Program-made: the position numbers and the translations under genes | Part shown: positions 49,901 to 63,447 of the stretch, piece after piece | Layout: each line of letters opens with the position of its first letter | How positions within the stretch are numbered: the stretch's first letter is position 1 | Notes under the pieces: generated by a model | The model's input: the letters and a program-made list of their open reading frames with translations, nothing else | What the model was told of the DNA's origin: nothing | Database searches by the model: none | NCBI GenBank assembly: GCA_024305405.1 | Contig: JAKNDB010000026.1 | Span: forward strand, 62,001 to 126,000 | DNA length: 64,000 nucleotides | From: Dirofilaria immitis | Lineage: Eukaryota; Nematoda; Chromadorea; Rhabditida; Onchocercidae | Direction: 5' to 3'

Positions 49901-51763
49901 TATTGACTAAGATGATATAAACTATTATGATGCTTAGATTTTCGAAATTCTGAAAATAATTATTCATATTTAGGATAATGATACAAAACATCAACGACTG
50001 GTTGACTATTATTACGAAACAGGAATTGCTAAAGCGAAAAGTGTTGCTCGATATATTATTGATCATTATTTTTATGATGGTGCGCCGAAAAGAAAGCTAC
50101 TGATATTTGCTCATCATCAGGTCGTCTTGGACATGATATCAATGGACGTCGCAAAAAGGTCTTCAGCAGATAATTATGTTGATGCACCTGAAGTATATTG
50201 AAAAGAAATTCTCTTTTCTCTTTTATTAAATTTAGAAAGCATTTTGGATTTGTTCATTTCTTTTAGAATTAGGTTTTCAAATTCAGTAATATAATTAAAA
50301 TAAAAGGGATTAAAGTAATTGCGATAATTATAATTGTTACAGGGATTGCGATCGATACGAATCGATGGTGCTACAGCTAGCCGATCACGTGATGAACAAT
50401 GTCGGTTGTTTCAGGAAAACGATGATGTTATGGTCGCAATTTTATCGATAACTGCTGCGGGTATCGGCGTTACTTTAACTGCCGCAACAATTGTTGTATT
50501 TGCTGAATTACACTGGAATCCAGGTGTTAGTACTGCTATCAATATTGAATTTTTCTTTCTTTTTTCAATTATTTAATTCTCTTAATTTTTACGTCAATCG
50601 TATTTCTTCGAATCACATTTTTTGCGAATATGTTCAGGATTTTCCTCATCTTATTCGAGATGTAAATAGTTATCGTATTGTCACGTGATCGCTGTAAATG
50701 ACAAGGCTTATAATATGAAAAATTAATTTTCATTGTCTTGTGAAGTTCTAAAGCTCTAGATTTTATTTTAAGCAAGTCTTCAGCAAACAGAATATTATGT
50801 AAATGTTTCAAACTTTTTACCACAATATTCGCATTTTAGCGTAAAAACATAACATTTATATCTACTATTTTATTTGCCCATTCTCATGATTGAAATGAGC
50901 GAATCGTTCGTAGAAAAATGAAATTTTTGCTAAATAACTACCATTAAGAAAATGAGTGAAATTCATGGAGATTTTTTGCTTGTTCTGAAATAATTTATTA
51001 ATGCCACATGTTGCTGACGAATATCCATAGAAGCAGACCTATATGTTTGACAGATCTTTAATATGATAGTAAATTTATAAGTTATGGATTAAAGATAATA
51101 CTTAGCAGTTAGAAAAATATAGGTTTGATATTTTTTTGTCCTTTAACAAAAGTAAAAACTTTGCTTTATGTTATTTTTTTGCAGTTTTTATGATTTAGCT
51201 AATTTCTAATTTCGTCATTAGAATAACTTTCCTTTTACAGACTTTAAAGCAAGCCGAAGATCGTGCTCATAGACTTGGCCAAAAAGATTCAGTTTTTGTG
51301 CAATATTTAATTGCTAAAGGAACAGCAGATGATATATTATGGCCGTTAATTCAGAAGAAACTTGATGTTTTACAGTCGTGCAAATTATCATCGGACACTT
51401 ATCGGGTATGTTTCAAAATCATCGTTCGTGAAGCTTTTTCCTATTGAAATATTCATTTCTTGCTCAGATAGTCGTAAAATTCTTCAGTTACATTTATACA
51501 AGTTCAAATTTATGCTGAAAGTTATGCATTTAGTGCTAAGACATTTTAGATTTTATGTAGAAAATGTTTCTACTTTTTGCTCTTGACATTATTAATAGTG
51601 CTGCAATAAAAAGTAGGCTAAACAGTATTAAATTGCATAAATAATTTAAAAGGAAATTATGATTTAGGGTACTAATAGCGTTCAAACAACGATAGGCCCT
51701 GAAAGTGGTGGCTTGGAGGATCATTTTCCGAGAATTAAACGAGTTAGAACCACTGCAAAATGA
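46904..51763 (+). CDS. smarcal-1: SMARCAL1-type annealing helicase
   Basis: SNF2-family ATPase that re-anneals RPA-coated single-stranded DNA at stalled replication forks. Twelve exons: 46904-47437, 48006-48191, 48272-48384, 48483-48633, 48891-49057, 49165-49227, 49444-49667, 49754-49882, 49974-50158, 50343-50525, 51241-51405 and 51668-51763. They give 732 residues after three one-base corrections. The N-terminus ([19 protein letters not shown]) resembles the RPA-binding motif of SMARCAL1. One HARP-like domain follows ([13 protein letters not shown] to [17 protein letters not shown]). The motor has FPYQRLGVM, motif I DEMGLGKS, motif II DESH (the usual SMARCAL1 form), motif [14 protein letters not shown], then [36 protein letters not shown] and the arginine-finger motif [11 protein letters not shown]. 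It is shorter than the human protein and seems to have a single HARP domain. One base is missing at A-runs 48962-48968, 49760-49764 and 50153-50157. Confidence 0.93.
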
Positions 51764-52378
51764 TTTTTTTCTCTGTTATATACATATACTAAAGTAATAT
51801 GATATAAATATATCATTCGTGGTAAGAAAACTTTGAATGGATTATTTATTGAATTTGATTTCTTTCGAGTTGAATCATATCATTATATTCATTTCTATTT
51901 GTATTTCTGGAAGACTTGAAGTGTATATACGAAATTCTTTCATACACGTTGCAAAAATTTTTCTATAAATGCTTTGAATATTTAGCAAATTTACGTAGAG
52001 ACTTCAAAAACATACCATTTGTTTTTGTCGACTTATGCAATTCATTTTTTTTATCAAATAAATATTGATAAATCATTTGTCATCTTCTGAAATGAAAATT
52101 TTTTTCAAGAAGGGAATTTTATGAAATATTCGTTAAACGTAATAAATTAACTCCTTGTCACTCTTTCTCCATATTTTATAGGAAAGTTCATGGGGACTTT
52201 TTATTTTGCATATGATGATGAATAGAACTTTAACCAAATTCAACTTTAAATTTAGTTTGCTCGGCACTTTACACTGAGAAGAGATTTAACTTAATCATTA
52301 TACAGAAAAAGATGTTCAGAAAAACTGAATAATGTCAAATAGTTGGAGAAGCAGTAGAGGAAGTAATACATCTAATAT

Positions 52379-52401
52379 CTGTATATATATATATATATAT
52401 A
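52379..52401. repeat. (TA)n microsatellite
   Basis: About 23 bases of alternating TA downstream of SMARCAL1. Confidence 0.85.
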
Positions 52402-55396
52402 ATGACATTGGAATGACATGATTGAATAGATTCCGGTCATGGTTGCTTCAGATTATAATGACTTCCTTTCAAAGATATGAATAATTTTTTTATTAAGTGA
52501 TATATTTAATTTTGACTAACATTAACGCTAACTTTTCTTTAATCGTCATGTATGATGTAATTGTAATCTGTGAAATTTCGTCGATTAAAATGATCTTGAC
52601 CGATTGATCAAATTTCTTCTTTTGTTTTTTTAAGCAAATGGATAATCACAATAACGATAAATGATTCTTGTAGATATGAATAACATTTTGGATGATTAGT
52701 ATAATCAGAAATTATTTAAGTTGAACATCATAATTAATTTTTTAGGTAACAGGAGAAAAAAGTTTAATGCTTATTCAATTGTCTAAGGTCGAGGAGAAAA
52801 TTGCAATTAATTTGTAGAAAATATAAGGAAAGACTGTAAAATGATTAATGATAATTTTTTTTAAGATAAAGTAGCAATCTTTTTTTTTTTAAATTTCGTT
52901 TTAATTTATAAATGATCGATAATTTTCTTAGGATAGCTGAAGTACACGTAATAAAGAGAAATTATGATGAAACATCTACAATCTATTCTTAAACTTTCAA
53001 ATGAGTATGATATCTTGCTTGCTTGAATGAAGCATAGACATTAAATGTGTACTACAATTGCGCCATTTTTGATAGGCGGAATTGGCGCTGTAGGATGAAT
53101 CAAACATTGAATTCATAACGTTGATTTTAAGATATTTGTTCAAATTTTTGTCAAGAATAGAACATTTGCATTTTGTCAATTATTTTATAACATTTTTTTT
53201 TTTGAATTGCAATATATTTTAAAATTATCTGCGTATCGCTAAAACTGTTAAATTATCATGATTAGGAAAAATTTTTACCATTGAAATATAAATGAATTAA
53301 TTGATATTTCTTGTAGTATCGTATTTTATTTCTCCTATTTTGTAATAATTCTCGACTATAAATCATACATTTTTATTGGTATGCCATTAATGCGGGTATA
53401 TGTTTGATCTTCGACTATTCATTTGATTTTTAAATTTCTTAATAAAATTCGAACATTTCATTAAAATCAATGAAATTACATTTATAACATTTTAAAAATG
53501 AATCAACTCTTTTATTATTAGAATGAAATGAATACAATTAAATCAATTTTTCATCATATTTGCCAAAAATTTATTATTCGATCGTTATATTATTTATCAT
53601 TTGAGCATATAAAATATCAATTAAGCTATTTAAATTTGAAATTGCTTGATAAAAATATCTCGTTATTTGTTTGCTATTGCGTGTTTAACGTAATGTACGT
53701 GTTCTATCTCAAATATAATTTATTCAGTGATATTTGCGAATCAATGCTGATTTGTTATGATGCCTTGAAATGTCATAGATTCACTTCGTATTTTCGAAAA
53801 AAAATGATTTCCTATTAATAAAAATAAATATATATAATATTTAGTTAGGAAAATAAATGAAAATATGCCTTACAGATGATATATTCCATCATTGAATCAT
53901 AGCAAAATCTTTTTGCAAAAACAATACTTGTTATCTGAGGATAGATAGATATAATTTTTCCTAATATTTTTAAATATTAAGAAAAATTCAATTTCAATAT
54001 ATCTTCTTTTAAATCTATCAAATATGTTCGTTAACTATTTTGTGTAAGCTGGGACTTTGTTCAATTTTTTACAAATGAATTTTCCATAGTTCGTTCGTTT
54101 TTTTTTTTTTATAATACCAGACATTCTGAATATTTTTAAAATTTGAAGCTTAAAATTTTTTTTTTAAAAAAAGCTAATGCATAAGAGAGATGATTATGAT
54201 AATTATCGTATGACGATAATGACAATGATAATGATTGGCAAATTTGATAATATGAATTTTTCGAAAACAATAAAATGATTAGCAGTAATTAATGAGTCAG
54301 TTATGAATTTTTAGTAAAATGATATAACCTCATACAGTCTTAAATAAATATTAAATATGGTGAATTTTTTTATAAATTTTGAGTGAAACTTTTTTGGCAT
54401 ATTCGCATTCGCATGATTTATTTTAGAATTTAGTAATTAAATATTACAAATAATCAATCACACATAGCAAACAAATATTTCTTTTCTTTTTTTGCTATCA
54501 TTAAAATTCTTCAGCAGTTAAATGAATAATTAATTTAATGATTTAATGAAATTTCTTGATGATTTCATCGAGAGTGAGTAATTGTAATTAGATGATAATA
54601 ACGAAATGGAAAAACAATTTAGAAAATTTAAATTGATTTAATTCTATCATTAGACAGATAAGTGATGAAAAGTGTAAGTGTTCCATTGATAATGATACCG
54701 ATGACATTTTAGTCATACAAAGACATACCATTGTCTCCAATTCGCCTTTACTGACAACTCGATCCTATCACAATTTTATCAAAATGATAGCATTTAAGTT
54801 TAAAATTCTGATTTGGAAGAATTATGATTTTTTTCTTGTCTCGATTTTAAATAGAAGTAGACATTGGAAAGATATTAATAGAACATATTTTATTTATTCA
54901 TTCAATTCTTCCATAATTTTCACCATTACTATTTTATCTCTTCCTTTGCATAATACCGTAGTCTGCATTTCTTTTAACAGTATGAATTATCCTATTGATA
55001 ATATACACTATCAGTTTAGTAATCACCGATTTGTTGTAACATTCAACTACTTATCTTTGTTTGTCGTATATTGTTAATAAACAAATGACCATTGGATAAA
55101 TTTCAGTAAACAAAAAGAAATGATGGGAGACGTATGGGACGGAAATTGACAACTAACTGATTGATAAGAAATAAGTAATTTAGAACTTATATAAGGAATA
55201 GATCAGTATATTTGGTAACCGTTAGAATCTATCTATCATTCATTCATTCATTTCGAACTGACCATCACAATCTATCATTTATTTATTCATTCAGTCATTG
55301 AGTATTGATGGAGTGATAGTTAGTTATCATCGCATCTGTCATTTCTCTAAACAACTGTTTTCAACAATTCTACAGAAGACGATATCCAGTGATGGT

Positions 55397-55690
55397 GATA
55401 CACGATTTATGATGTTATCCTATATGCTATTCATTCTAAGTTCATCTTATCTCATATCAGTTATCGGGATACTATACTTATTTCTATCCAAGGATAATAC
55501 ACGATTATTTATGATCTCAGCCTGTTTGCTTATACATTCCAAGTTCATCTTGATAATCTTACAGCAGGCAATATCTATGCCATTTATATATATCAAAAAT
55601 AATACACAATTTATGATGTTGTCTTATTTGTTATTCATCCGATGTTCATCTTACATTTTTGCCCCATATCAGTTATCATATCATCTTACT
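55397..55690. repeat. degenerate ~100-bp tandem repeat
   Basis: Three diverged copies start at about 55397, 55496 and 55601, each opening with (G/A)ATACAC(G/A)ATT and followed at similar distances by TTCATCTT. The spacing is 99 and 105 bases. The copies lie inside the open frame 55298-55822, which they help keep open. Confidence 0.7.
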
Positions 55691-56104
55691 CATTACAACT
55701 TTCTTTCATCATTTATATTATTAATAGTAGGCAAAAATATTTGTTATGCTAACGATGATTTTCATATATTGATTTCAAAATATTTGATACGATTTAATAT
55801 TTTTAATTACTTTTGCTTTTAATTTCTTTTTGATGATATGCAAAATTAATGTATGATAATTTTGCATATTATAAGATTAATTTATATGATAGAAAAATTT
55901 ACTTTTTTATTTATATTATTTCAATTCTTATTTTAACAATAAATATTATTCATTCCGAATACAGTAAAGAATAAAGTAAAAACATTTACTTAATAATAAG
56001 TTTTTGAGTAAAATATCTGATATATTAATAATTAATAGATTAGATACTCTTAGAAATACTGAAATCGTTTTGTTTTTAAAAAGTTATGCAAAATTGAAAT
56101 TTAT

Positions 56105-56240
56105 GATATTAAATTTAATTTGATACTAAATTTTAATTTGATATTAAATTTTAATTTGATATTAAATTTTAATTTGATATTAAATTTTAATTTGATATTA
56201 AATTTTAATTTGATATTAAATTTTAATTTGATATTAAATT
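56105..56240. repeat. 18-bp tandem repeat
   Basis: About 7.5 near-perfect head-to-tail copies of GATATTAAATTTTAATTT, with the leftmost copies slightly diverged. The unit length keeps a frame open that reads Ile-Leu-Asn-Phe-Asn-Leu repeatedly. I treat it as non-coding. Confidence 0.95.
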
Positions 56241-56782
56241 TTATGAAGAAAGAAAAAGAAATATCACACAATTCTGATAATAATCATTTTCTTTTCTATG
56301 AATAAATTCAGAAATTCTTTGTTTCCGGAATAATAGCTTATTTAGCTAAATTTGAAATTTCAATAATACTTAAATTGCAATCAAATATCGTTTGTTATTC
56401 GAACGAATATTTTTCCGATAAATAATTAATCGATAAATTACTGATAATAATTTTTTTTTCAAAATAAGGAAAACTATGAGTAATATTCGTTTTAATACAA
56501 TAAGATTGCAACAATATTTATTTAACATGGATCAATCGGATAGTTATTTTGTTATTTAATTTAAAATCATCGTATTTGATCATAGTTATACTGCAATGTT
56601 AATAGTTATGTCAGAAATCATGATAATAATCTATCAAATTTGTTATTTAATCTTCTATTAATTAGTTTAATAACTAACTATTTTTGTTTAGAATAAATGT
56701 CTATTTAGTGATAAAATATCATATAGTGACTGAATTCTCGAGCATTCTCGTAAGATGTTTATACTCGTTGATCATATATGAG

Positions 56783-56834
56783 ATATACAATAAATTTTTT
56801 AAATTTTCATATACAATAAATTTTTTAAATTTTC
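56783..56834. repeat. 26-bp tandem duplication
   Basis: Two exact copies of a 26-base unit beginning ATATACAATAAATTTTTTAA. Confidence 0.9.
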
Positions 56835-58854
56835 TTTCTTTTCAATTTTATGCTCATCTATTCTTTCTATTTAAAATAATCCACTCAAATTTTTTTACAA
56901 AAAAATTCAATAAATGATTGGATAATTTAAGATTGTAAAAAAAAAAAAATTAGCAATTTTAATGAAAATGTTGCCTAACGATGGTAATTTACTGTGAGTA
57001 TGCTAAAAATGGCCTTTAGCCATAAAATTGGCTAAGAGGAAAAAAGAGACATATAATCGAAGATATAACAATTTTACTGCATGTCATAAAAATGATTCAA
57101 TTGAATTGGAATAAAATAACTCAATTAAAATTGGCTCAATTAAATTTAATACAGAAAAAAAGGAACTTATTTTTAATTAACTCTCTGCCTTAATATCAAT
57201 TATTAAATTTTCTATAATTCATTTCTTATTTAATTGATACTTAATAAAACAAAAAGAAAAAAAGTACTTAAATAATCGATTTGAATAAAATTTTTCCTAT
57301 TAATTTTTTACATTTCTTATATTAGATTTTTTAATAGAAAATGAAGGGTCTTTGAAATAAAAAGAAATGAAATGAATAAATTGTTTATTATCAAATAAGA
57401 AATAAAAAGAAAAAACATTTCAAATATTTATTATATTTCTGATATTAAATTAAATACGAATAAATTTTTAGTTTCTAAAAATCTATTCGATAAAAAACAA
57501 TTTAGTCGAATTATTAGTTAATTGTAAAGAAAAGAAATTTCACTGAAAGTACGACGAAAAAAACAAAATAAAATTTTATTTTTCTTTTACTAAATATAAA
57601 ATATTTGGTAAAAGGAAAGAAATTATTTTGTATTAAATTTAAATATAAAAAGGAATTTATTTTTATCAAATTGATATGTTTTCTTTTGATATTATGATTA
57701 AATTTAGCTTAACTTTCATTCCTATATTTCGGTATTTTAGTATAAATATTAATATTTCGGTATTTTAGTCAATTCCGATTAATAATTTATATTTTCGCAA
57801 TAATTTTGCTGATATGATATCGCAACAATAAAGCAGATTCGGTTAATACTATTACAATACGAAGTTGCGCAATAGGAATATAGCGACTTGATATTTTTGT
57901 TGTTAAATTTTTTGGATTAAATAAATTTTTATGAATTGAATTTTTATCAGCCAAAAATAATAATTAACAGACCTTTACGTTGCATATGATTAATTTGTTC
58001 GAATTTTGTATTTCTCTTAAAAATATTATTTGTTGATTAAATTAATTTTAATTTAGTTGAGTGATATATTTTATCACATAATTTGCATTTAGCATATTTT
58101 AAAATTGATTATATTAATTCCCTCAAACATCCTAGAAAGAATTTTTAATCTTTTTTATTTTTTAAATAAAACATAAAGGCATCCTGGAATTATTTTATTG
58201 CATTTTAGGTTGCCAAATAAATAGCGCTGCTTATTTTATTAACTTAACGAATAATAAAAGAAATACATTAATTCAGGTTAAAAAGTTTAGAAAGAATTTT
58301 TAATCTTTTTTTAAAAATAAAAATAGAGGCATCCTATAATTATTTTACATAAACAATAATTAATAATATTTATGTAAGCATAATTTTTGGTTTAAATGTT
58401 TAAAATTTTTTTAATTTTAAATTAAAATCTAAAAATGGAATTATCAAAATTAATTGGCTTTATTTATTTGGAACAAAAAATAAAAATAAAAAAGCCATTT
58501 TAGGATTAAAATTAAAAATGAACATTTGTTATTTTATAAAGTATATTTAGGAATAATAATTATGATTTATGAGAAAATAACATTCCTGAAAGATTGATTT
58601 TTGCTTTTTTTTTTTAATTTTTTTCCATCTAATAATCCATTGGAATTAATGAGTAGCGGCGATACGTAAAATTTGATGACGCAAAAAGTAGGAAAGGAAA
58701 GGAAAGGAAATATCAAAAAAATTCGATTACGTAAAATGAATATATGTATATATCGTATGCTTTAACTTGAAAATAAATAATGCATGAAATAGAAAGCTTA
58801 ATAGAAAGCTTTTAATGAAATTGATTTTTTACTTTTTTTGCAATAAATTTATTT

Positions 58855-58952
58855 TAACGATGATAATAACGATGATAACAATGATGATAACAACGGTGAT
58901 AACAAAAACGATGATAACAACAATGACGACAAAAACGATAACGAAAAACGTA
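58855..58952. repeat. GATAACAA-type degenerate repeat
   Basis: Imperfect repeats of ACGATGATAACAA and related units over about 100 bases. Confidence 0.75.
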
Positions 58953-59946
58953 GTAATTTAAGATTGATATTGATGTAGGAATAGAAAATTGAGATTACAT
59001 CAATAAATATCATTAATATTGTTGAATATTTTTATCATTGTCACACGCTATGATAATTTACGTTTAAAATACGTTTCAAAACGTGAACTTTTGCAATGTG
59101 AACTAGTAATTCATTTGAATGTTGTGAAGTGTAAATAATAAATAAACCAAAGCCATGGAATCGATAAAATGAAATGATCCTTAGGCTAATATTTTAATAT
59201 AATTTTATCAATCCTTTTTGCTATTTTTATTTTATGTTATAATTTCAATTACTATGACTATCTATCTCATCCTTCTCTTCTTTTTCATCAAATTTTTATG
59301 ATAGAATTCTTCCTCTTCCTCTTTTTTTTTTCTTTTAAATCATTTTCTCGAATAAACTCTCATATATTCTTTTACATTCTCTTTCTTTATAAATTTATCT
59401 AATATCTTTCATCCTCTTTTTTCTTTCTTTTTTCAAAATTATTTCATATTATACAAGTTTGAAATAAATGCGTTATAGCAATGTATCTATCTTCATTCGA
59501 ACTACGAATATATAATTAATCTTTCTATTAAAAACTATTCCATATATCTTCGTGTTATTTCACGTGTTTCACGTGTATCGTATTTAAATTATCAACGGTA
59601 AAATACGGCTATTAACTTTCTTTATTAACTATAATAGGAATATACCATATAATGATGAAAGTTGATAACACACAGATGAAAGTTGATAATACGTATCAGT
59701 ATTGTGTAATTATAAGAGTCGAAATGAATTTCAAAATTTCAAATAATTTATTAGATGTACACGAAAATAGCATGAAATATTTTCATTATTTTCACTAATG
59801 CCTATATCATTTTGTCAAATTTGTTCAAATTCATTATTAATTCCACTGATAATTTAATTTTGTTATTTTTGATAAATAAAAATAAAAATGAAATTTTTGG
59901 ATGAAAAGCATTTACATAATAAAATTTATATTATTTGATTATAATT

Positions 59947-59964
59947 ATATATATATATATATAA
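59947..59964. repeat. (AT)n microsatellite
   Basis: About 18 bases of alternating AT. Confidence 0.75.
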
Positions 59965-60290
59965 TTGAGATTTTTTCTTCGGAAAATTTTAATTAGTTTG
60001 TTCGAATTGTACTTTATACTATTACTATTATTATAAATGTATGTTATTCAATTTTTATTTTATTTTTTTCTTTCTCCTCTTTCTTCCAATTTTCATTTTA
60101 TTTTTCATTTTTGACCTTGTCGATTACTTTTAATATGATATTTTATGACCTCTTCCATCAATAATACCATTATCATTCATTGGTATATGTTCATCAAATA
60201 AACTGTTACAGAATTACTTTCAGTAAAATATAAATAAGTTTTTCATCGATTTATATTTTTCGAATAGTTGATGAACGAATGATGGATAGT

Positions 60291-60530
60291 TTGGTGATAA
60301 TGCATAAAAAATTTAGTCAGTAATATATGGATACTGATACAAGTTGATGATAATGTATTAAAAATTTAATCAGTAATATACGGATACTAAGTAATCATGT
60401 ATAAAAAATTTAATTAATGCTATACGGATACTGATGCAACTTGGTGATAATGTATAAAAAAGATATTAATACATGGATACTGATACAATTTGGTGATAAT
60501 TTATAAAAATTTAATTAATAATATACGGAT
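60291..60530. repeat. degenerate ~50-60-bp tandem repeat
   Basis: Roughly five diverged copies containing TTGGTGATAATGTATAAAAA, then a TTTAAT-rich block, then ATACGGATACTGATACAA. Spacing varies because of small indels. Confidence 0.8.
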
Positions 60531-62240
60531 GTATGACGCATAAAATTTTCAATGAAATTATCGGTAATAAATTTATTTTGGAATAAAAATTTTTAATTTA
60601 TTCATTTAATCATTACTAGTAATAATTTATAAATGAATTTATTACTAAATCATTAGGTATATAATATGTATGCTAAAAGTAAAGTTTAACAAAGTAATAA
60701 AACTTTTATCGAAATTTTTGGCAATTAAATTAATTTAAATGTAATAATTTCATAAATAGCTATTATAAAATATTCTTTAAATTTATTTAATAAATTTATT
60801 ATATTTACATAGAATAATTTAATAATAATATTTTAATTATTATTATTTCTATTTTGTATTATTTTTATTTTGTATGAAATTTTTAGCATTTAATAATTTC
60901 AAATACTAAATAAATTAATTATATAAATGAAAAATAGTGAAATAAGAAAAGAAAAAGTATGTTTTGCTTATATTTCATAACAAAATATAATATTTTATTT
61001 GTTGACAAATAATAAATGAAATACTTCGCTTTTTTTCTTTCTTTCTTTCTTTTTTCCTTCTTATTTTTGTCAATTAAATATAATTAGGAAAATATTTCAT
61101 TCATTTATTTATTTATTATTTTCTTTTTTTCTTTTTCCTTCTCCTACAACTATTTGGCTAATTTTGAATGAGTCTTCCGTTTTTTTTTTTTGGCTTTTAT
61201 TTTTTGCCTCTTTTTTTTTCATTTCAACTTATCTTATAAGTGAATTTGAAAAAAAAAAAAAGGAAAAAATGAATAAGACAAGAAGATGCGAAAGAAAGAT
61301 GAATTGTATTGTAAATTGAAGTTGAGAAAAAGACGACAGGTTGTTGACAGCGGACAATTGAATATCGACGAACTGCAATTATAAGTTGAAAGAAATTGTG
61401 ATGCGAAAGAGAATGATGAAAAAGAGGAGAATGAGAGATAACTTTGAGTGACAGGTTCTTTTTTTTTTTCAACTAATTTTAAAATCTTTGATTGGTTTAA
61501 AAGTTCTTTTCATGCCTGTCTCGTTTGTTTATTATGGTCAATAATTAAATTATTCTAAAAAAAATTTTGAATGCATTACAATCTAATTTAGTAATTAAAA
61601 AGAAAAAATAAAATAAAGTTAAATATCTGTGTTCTTTTAATCAATTGATGATTGATAAATAATTGATAATAATTTTTGTAATATAATCATAAAACGTAAA
61701 TGATGCCGATTATTATTTCTATTGTTCAATATTTCTAATTTCTTTTCCAAAAAAAAACATAACTTTTATCATTATTCATATAATCCATTTCATATAATCC
61801 GCAGTGTAAATAATGCGATTATCCAAATCACTGATAATACTATATCTTATTCATTGATAAGACATTTTTATTGCTGATAAAGCTGATAAAAAAGAATATT
61901 TCGGCTATAATCGTAAATTTATGAGTAAGATAAAATTGGTTATTAACAATATCCATTGAATATAGAAAATATTATTGAAAAATTTTAATTATATGACAAA
62001 TCCTGAAATAGTTTCAATAAAATGAAAATTATGGATATTAAAAATTTAAATCGTTGAAATGAAATTCTATTCCAAATCTTTACAATAAAGATCGTTGAAT
62101 GAATTAAGTTGAAAATTGTCCCGCCAAATGATGCCAATTGTTGGAAATATTTTAGGATTTTTCGCTTGCTGTGATTTAATTCTTCCTTCACCATTTTAGC
62201 ATACCATTTGTTCAAATCTCTTATCCATTCAATTTTTCTT

Positions 62241-62420
<180 letters not shown>

Positions 62421-63418
62421 AAATCGTATATGTTGTACTTAGTTTATTACGTTCATTTAATGGAGCGAAATTGAAGTTTCTATAGTTTACGGGAAATATG
62501 CAAATTTCGGCAAATGATAACGAAAAAAAGAAGTCTCAACAAAAATTTTTATAAAATTGAAATGAAGAAGAAAGATAAGAGTGTGATGAAAAAAGATATG
62601 ATAATTTATTCAATTTTTAATGAACTAGAAATTTTTTGATCAATGTAATGTAACATGTCTAATTGATAATAGATAGCATTTTCAAGTAATTGATAACATT
62701 ATGCATAATGTTAGAAAGGAAAAAATAAATTAATTGGGAACCTAAATTAATTAATTAAATTATATAATATATTTTAGAATAAAAATTTTTTCTTTTTTTT
62801 GAAATATTCTTTTTAATTCTTAAATTTAATAAAAAAATTGAATGAAATAAATTAATGCAATATATTCTTCGCATATTTTTTTGTTTTTTTTTGATTTAAA
62901 ATATGCGAAAGTATTATTATTCGAATATTTCCCTTTTTCTTTTTAAAATTATTCCAAAGTTATCAATTTGCAATATAATTCACCAACTTAATTGTTTGTT
63001 TACTCTTTCCTCTTCTTACACTTCCTATATTTCATCTCATATATGACCTTACTTATAATTCTTAAGATATGCATCAGATTGTGAAATGAATGATCAGAAT
63101 AATTATCGCTGAATGAATTGATGATTTACTTTATTTCCTACCGTATAACAAAAATGAAATGTAACAAACACAAATTAGTTATTATTTCCTTTCTTTTTTT
63201 TCCTTTTATCAATATCATATTGTTAAAAAGTTTCATATCATTTTATTCATGCAAATATATGATAAATGATAATGATATAATAAATAGAAGAATTAACTTC
63301 TTTAAATGAAGTAAAAATTTGAATTGTGGCCCACCATTCCTATCGAATTGTCCTCGAAATCGTTGCTCCTATAAAAATATTTTCTTTTTTTTTTGTTTTT
63401 AAATAAAATTGATAATAA

Positions 63419-63447
63419 ATTACCCTATAATAAAATTATAGGGTAAT
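63419..63447. repeat. 13-bp inverted repeat
   Basis: ATTACCCTATAAT pairs exactly with ATTATAGGGTAAT across a 3-base AAA spacer. It is short and A/T-rich, and no role is evident. Confidence 0.8.

Noticed and set aside
48891..50158. Programmed ribosomal frameshifting as the cause of the frame breaks
   Set aside because: The breaks occur in many unrelated genes, always as a one-base loss in homopolymers and without a common slippery heptamer or pseudoknot, so sequence error fits better.
56120..56305. Frame with repeated ILNFNL units
   Set aside because: Produced by the 18-bp tandem repeat; AT-rich and without splice or start context.
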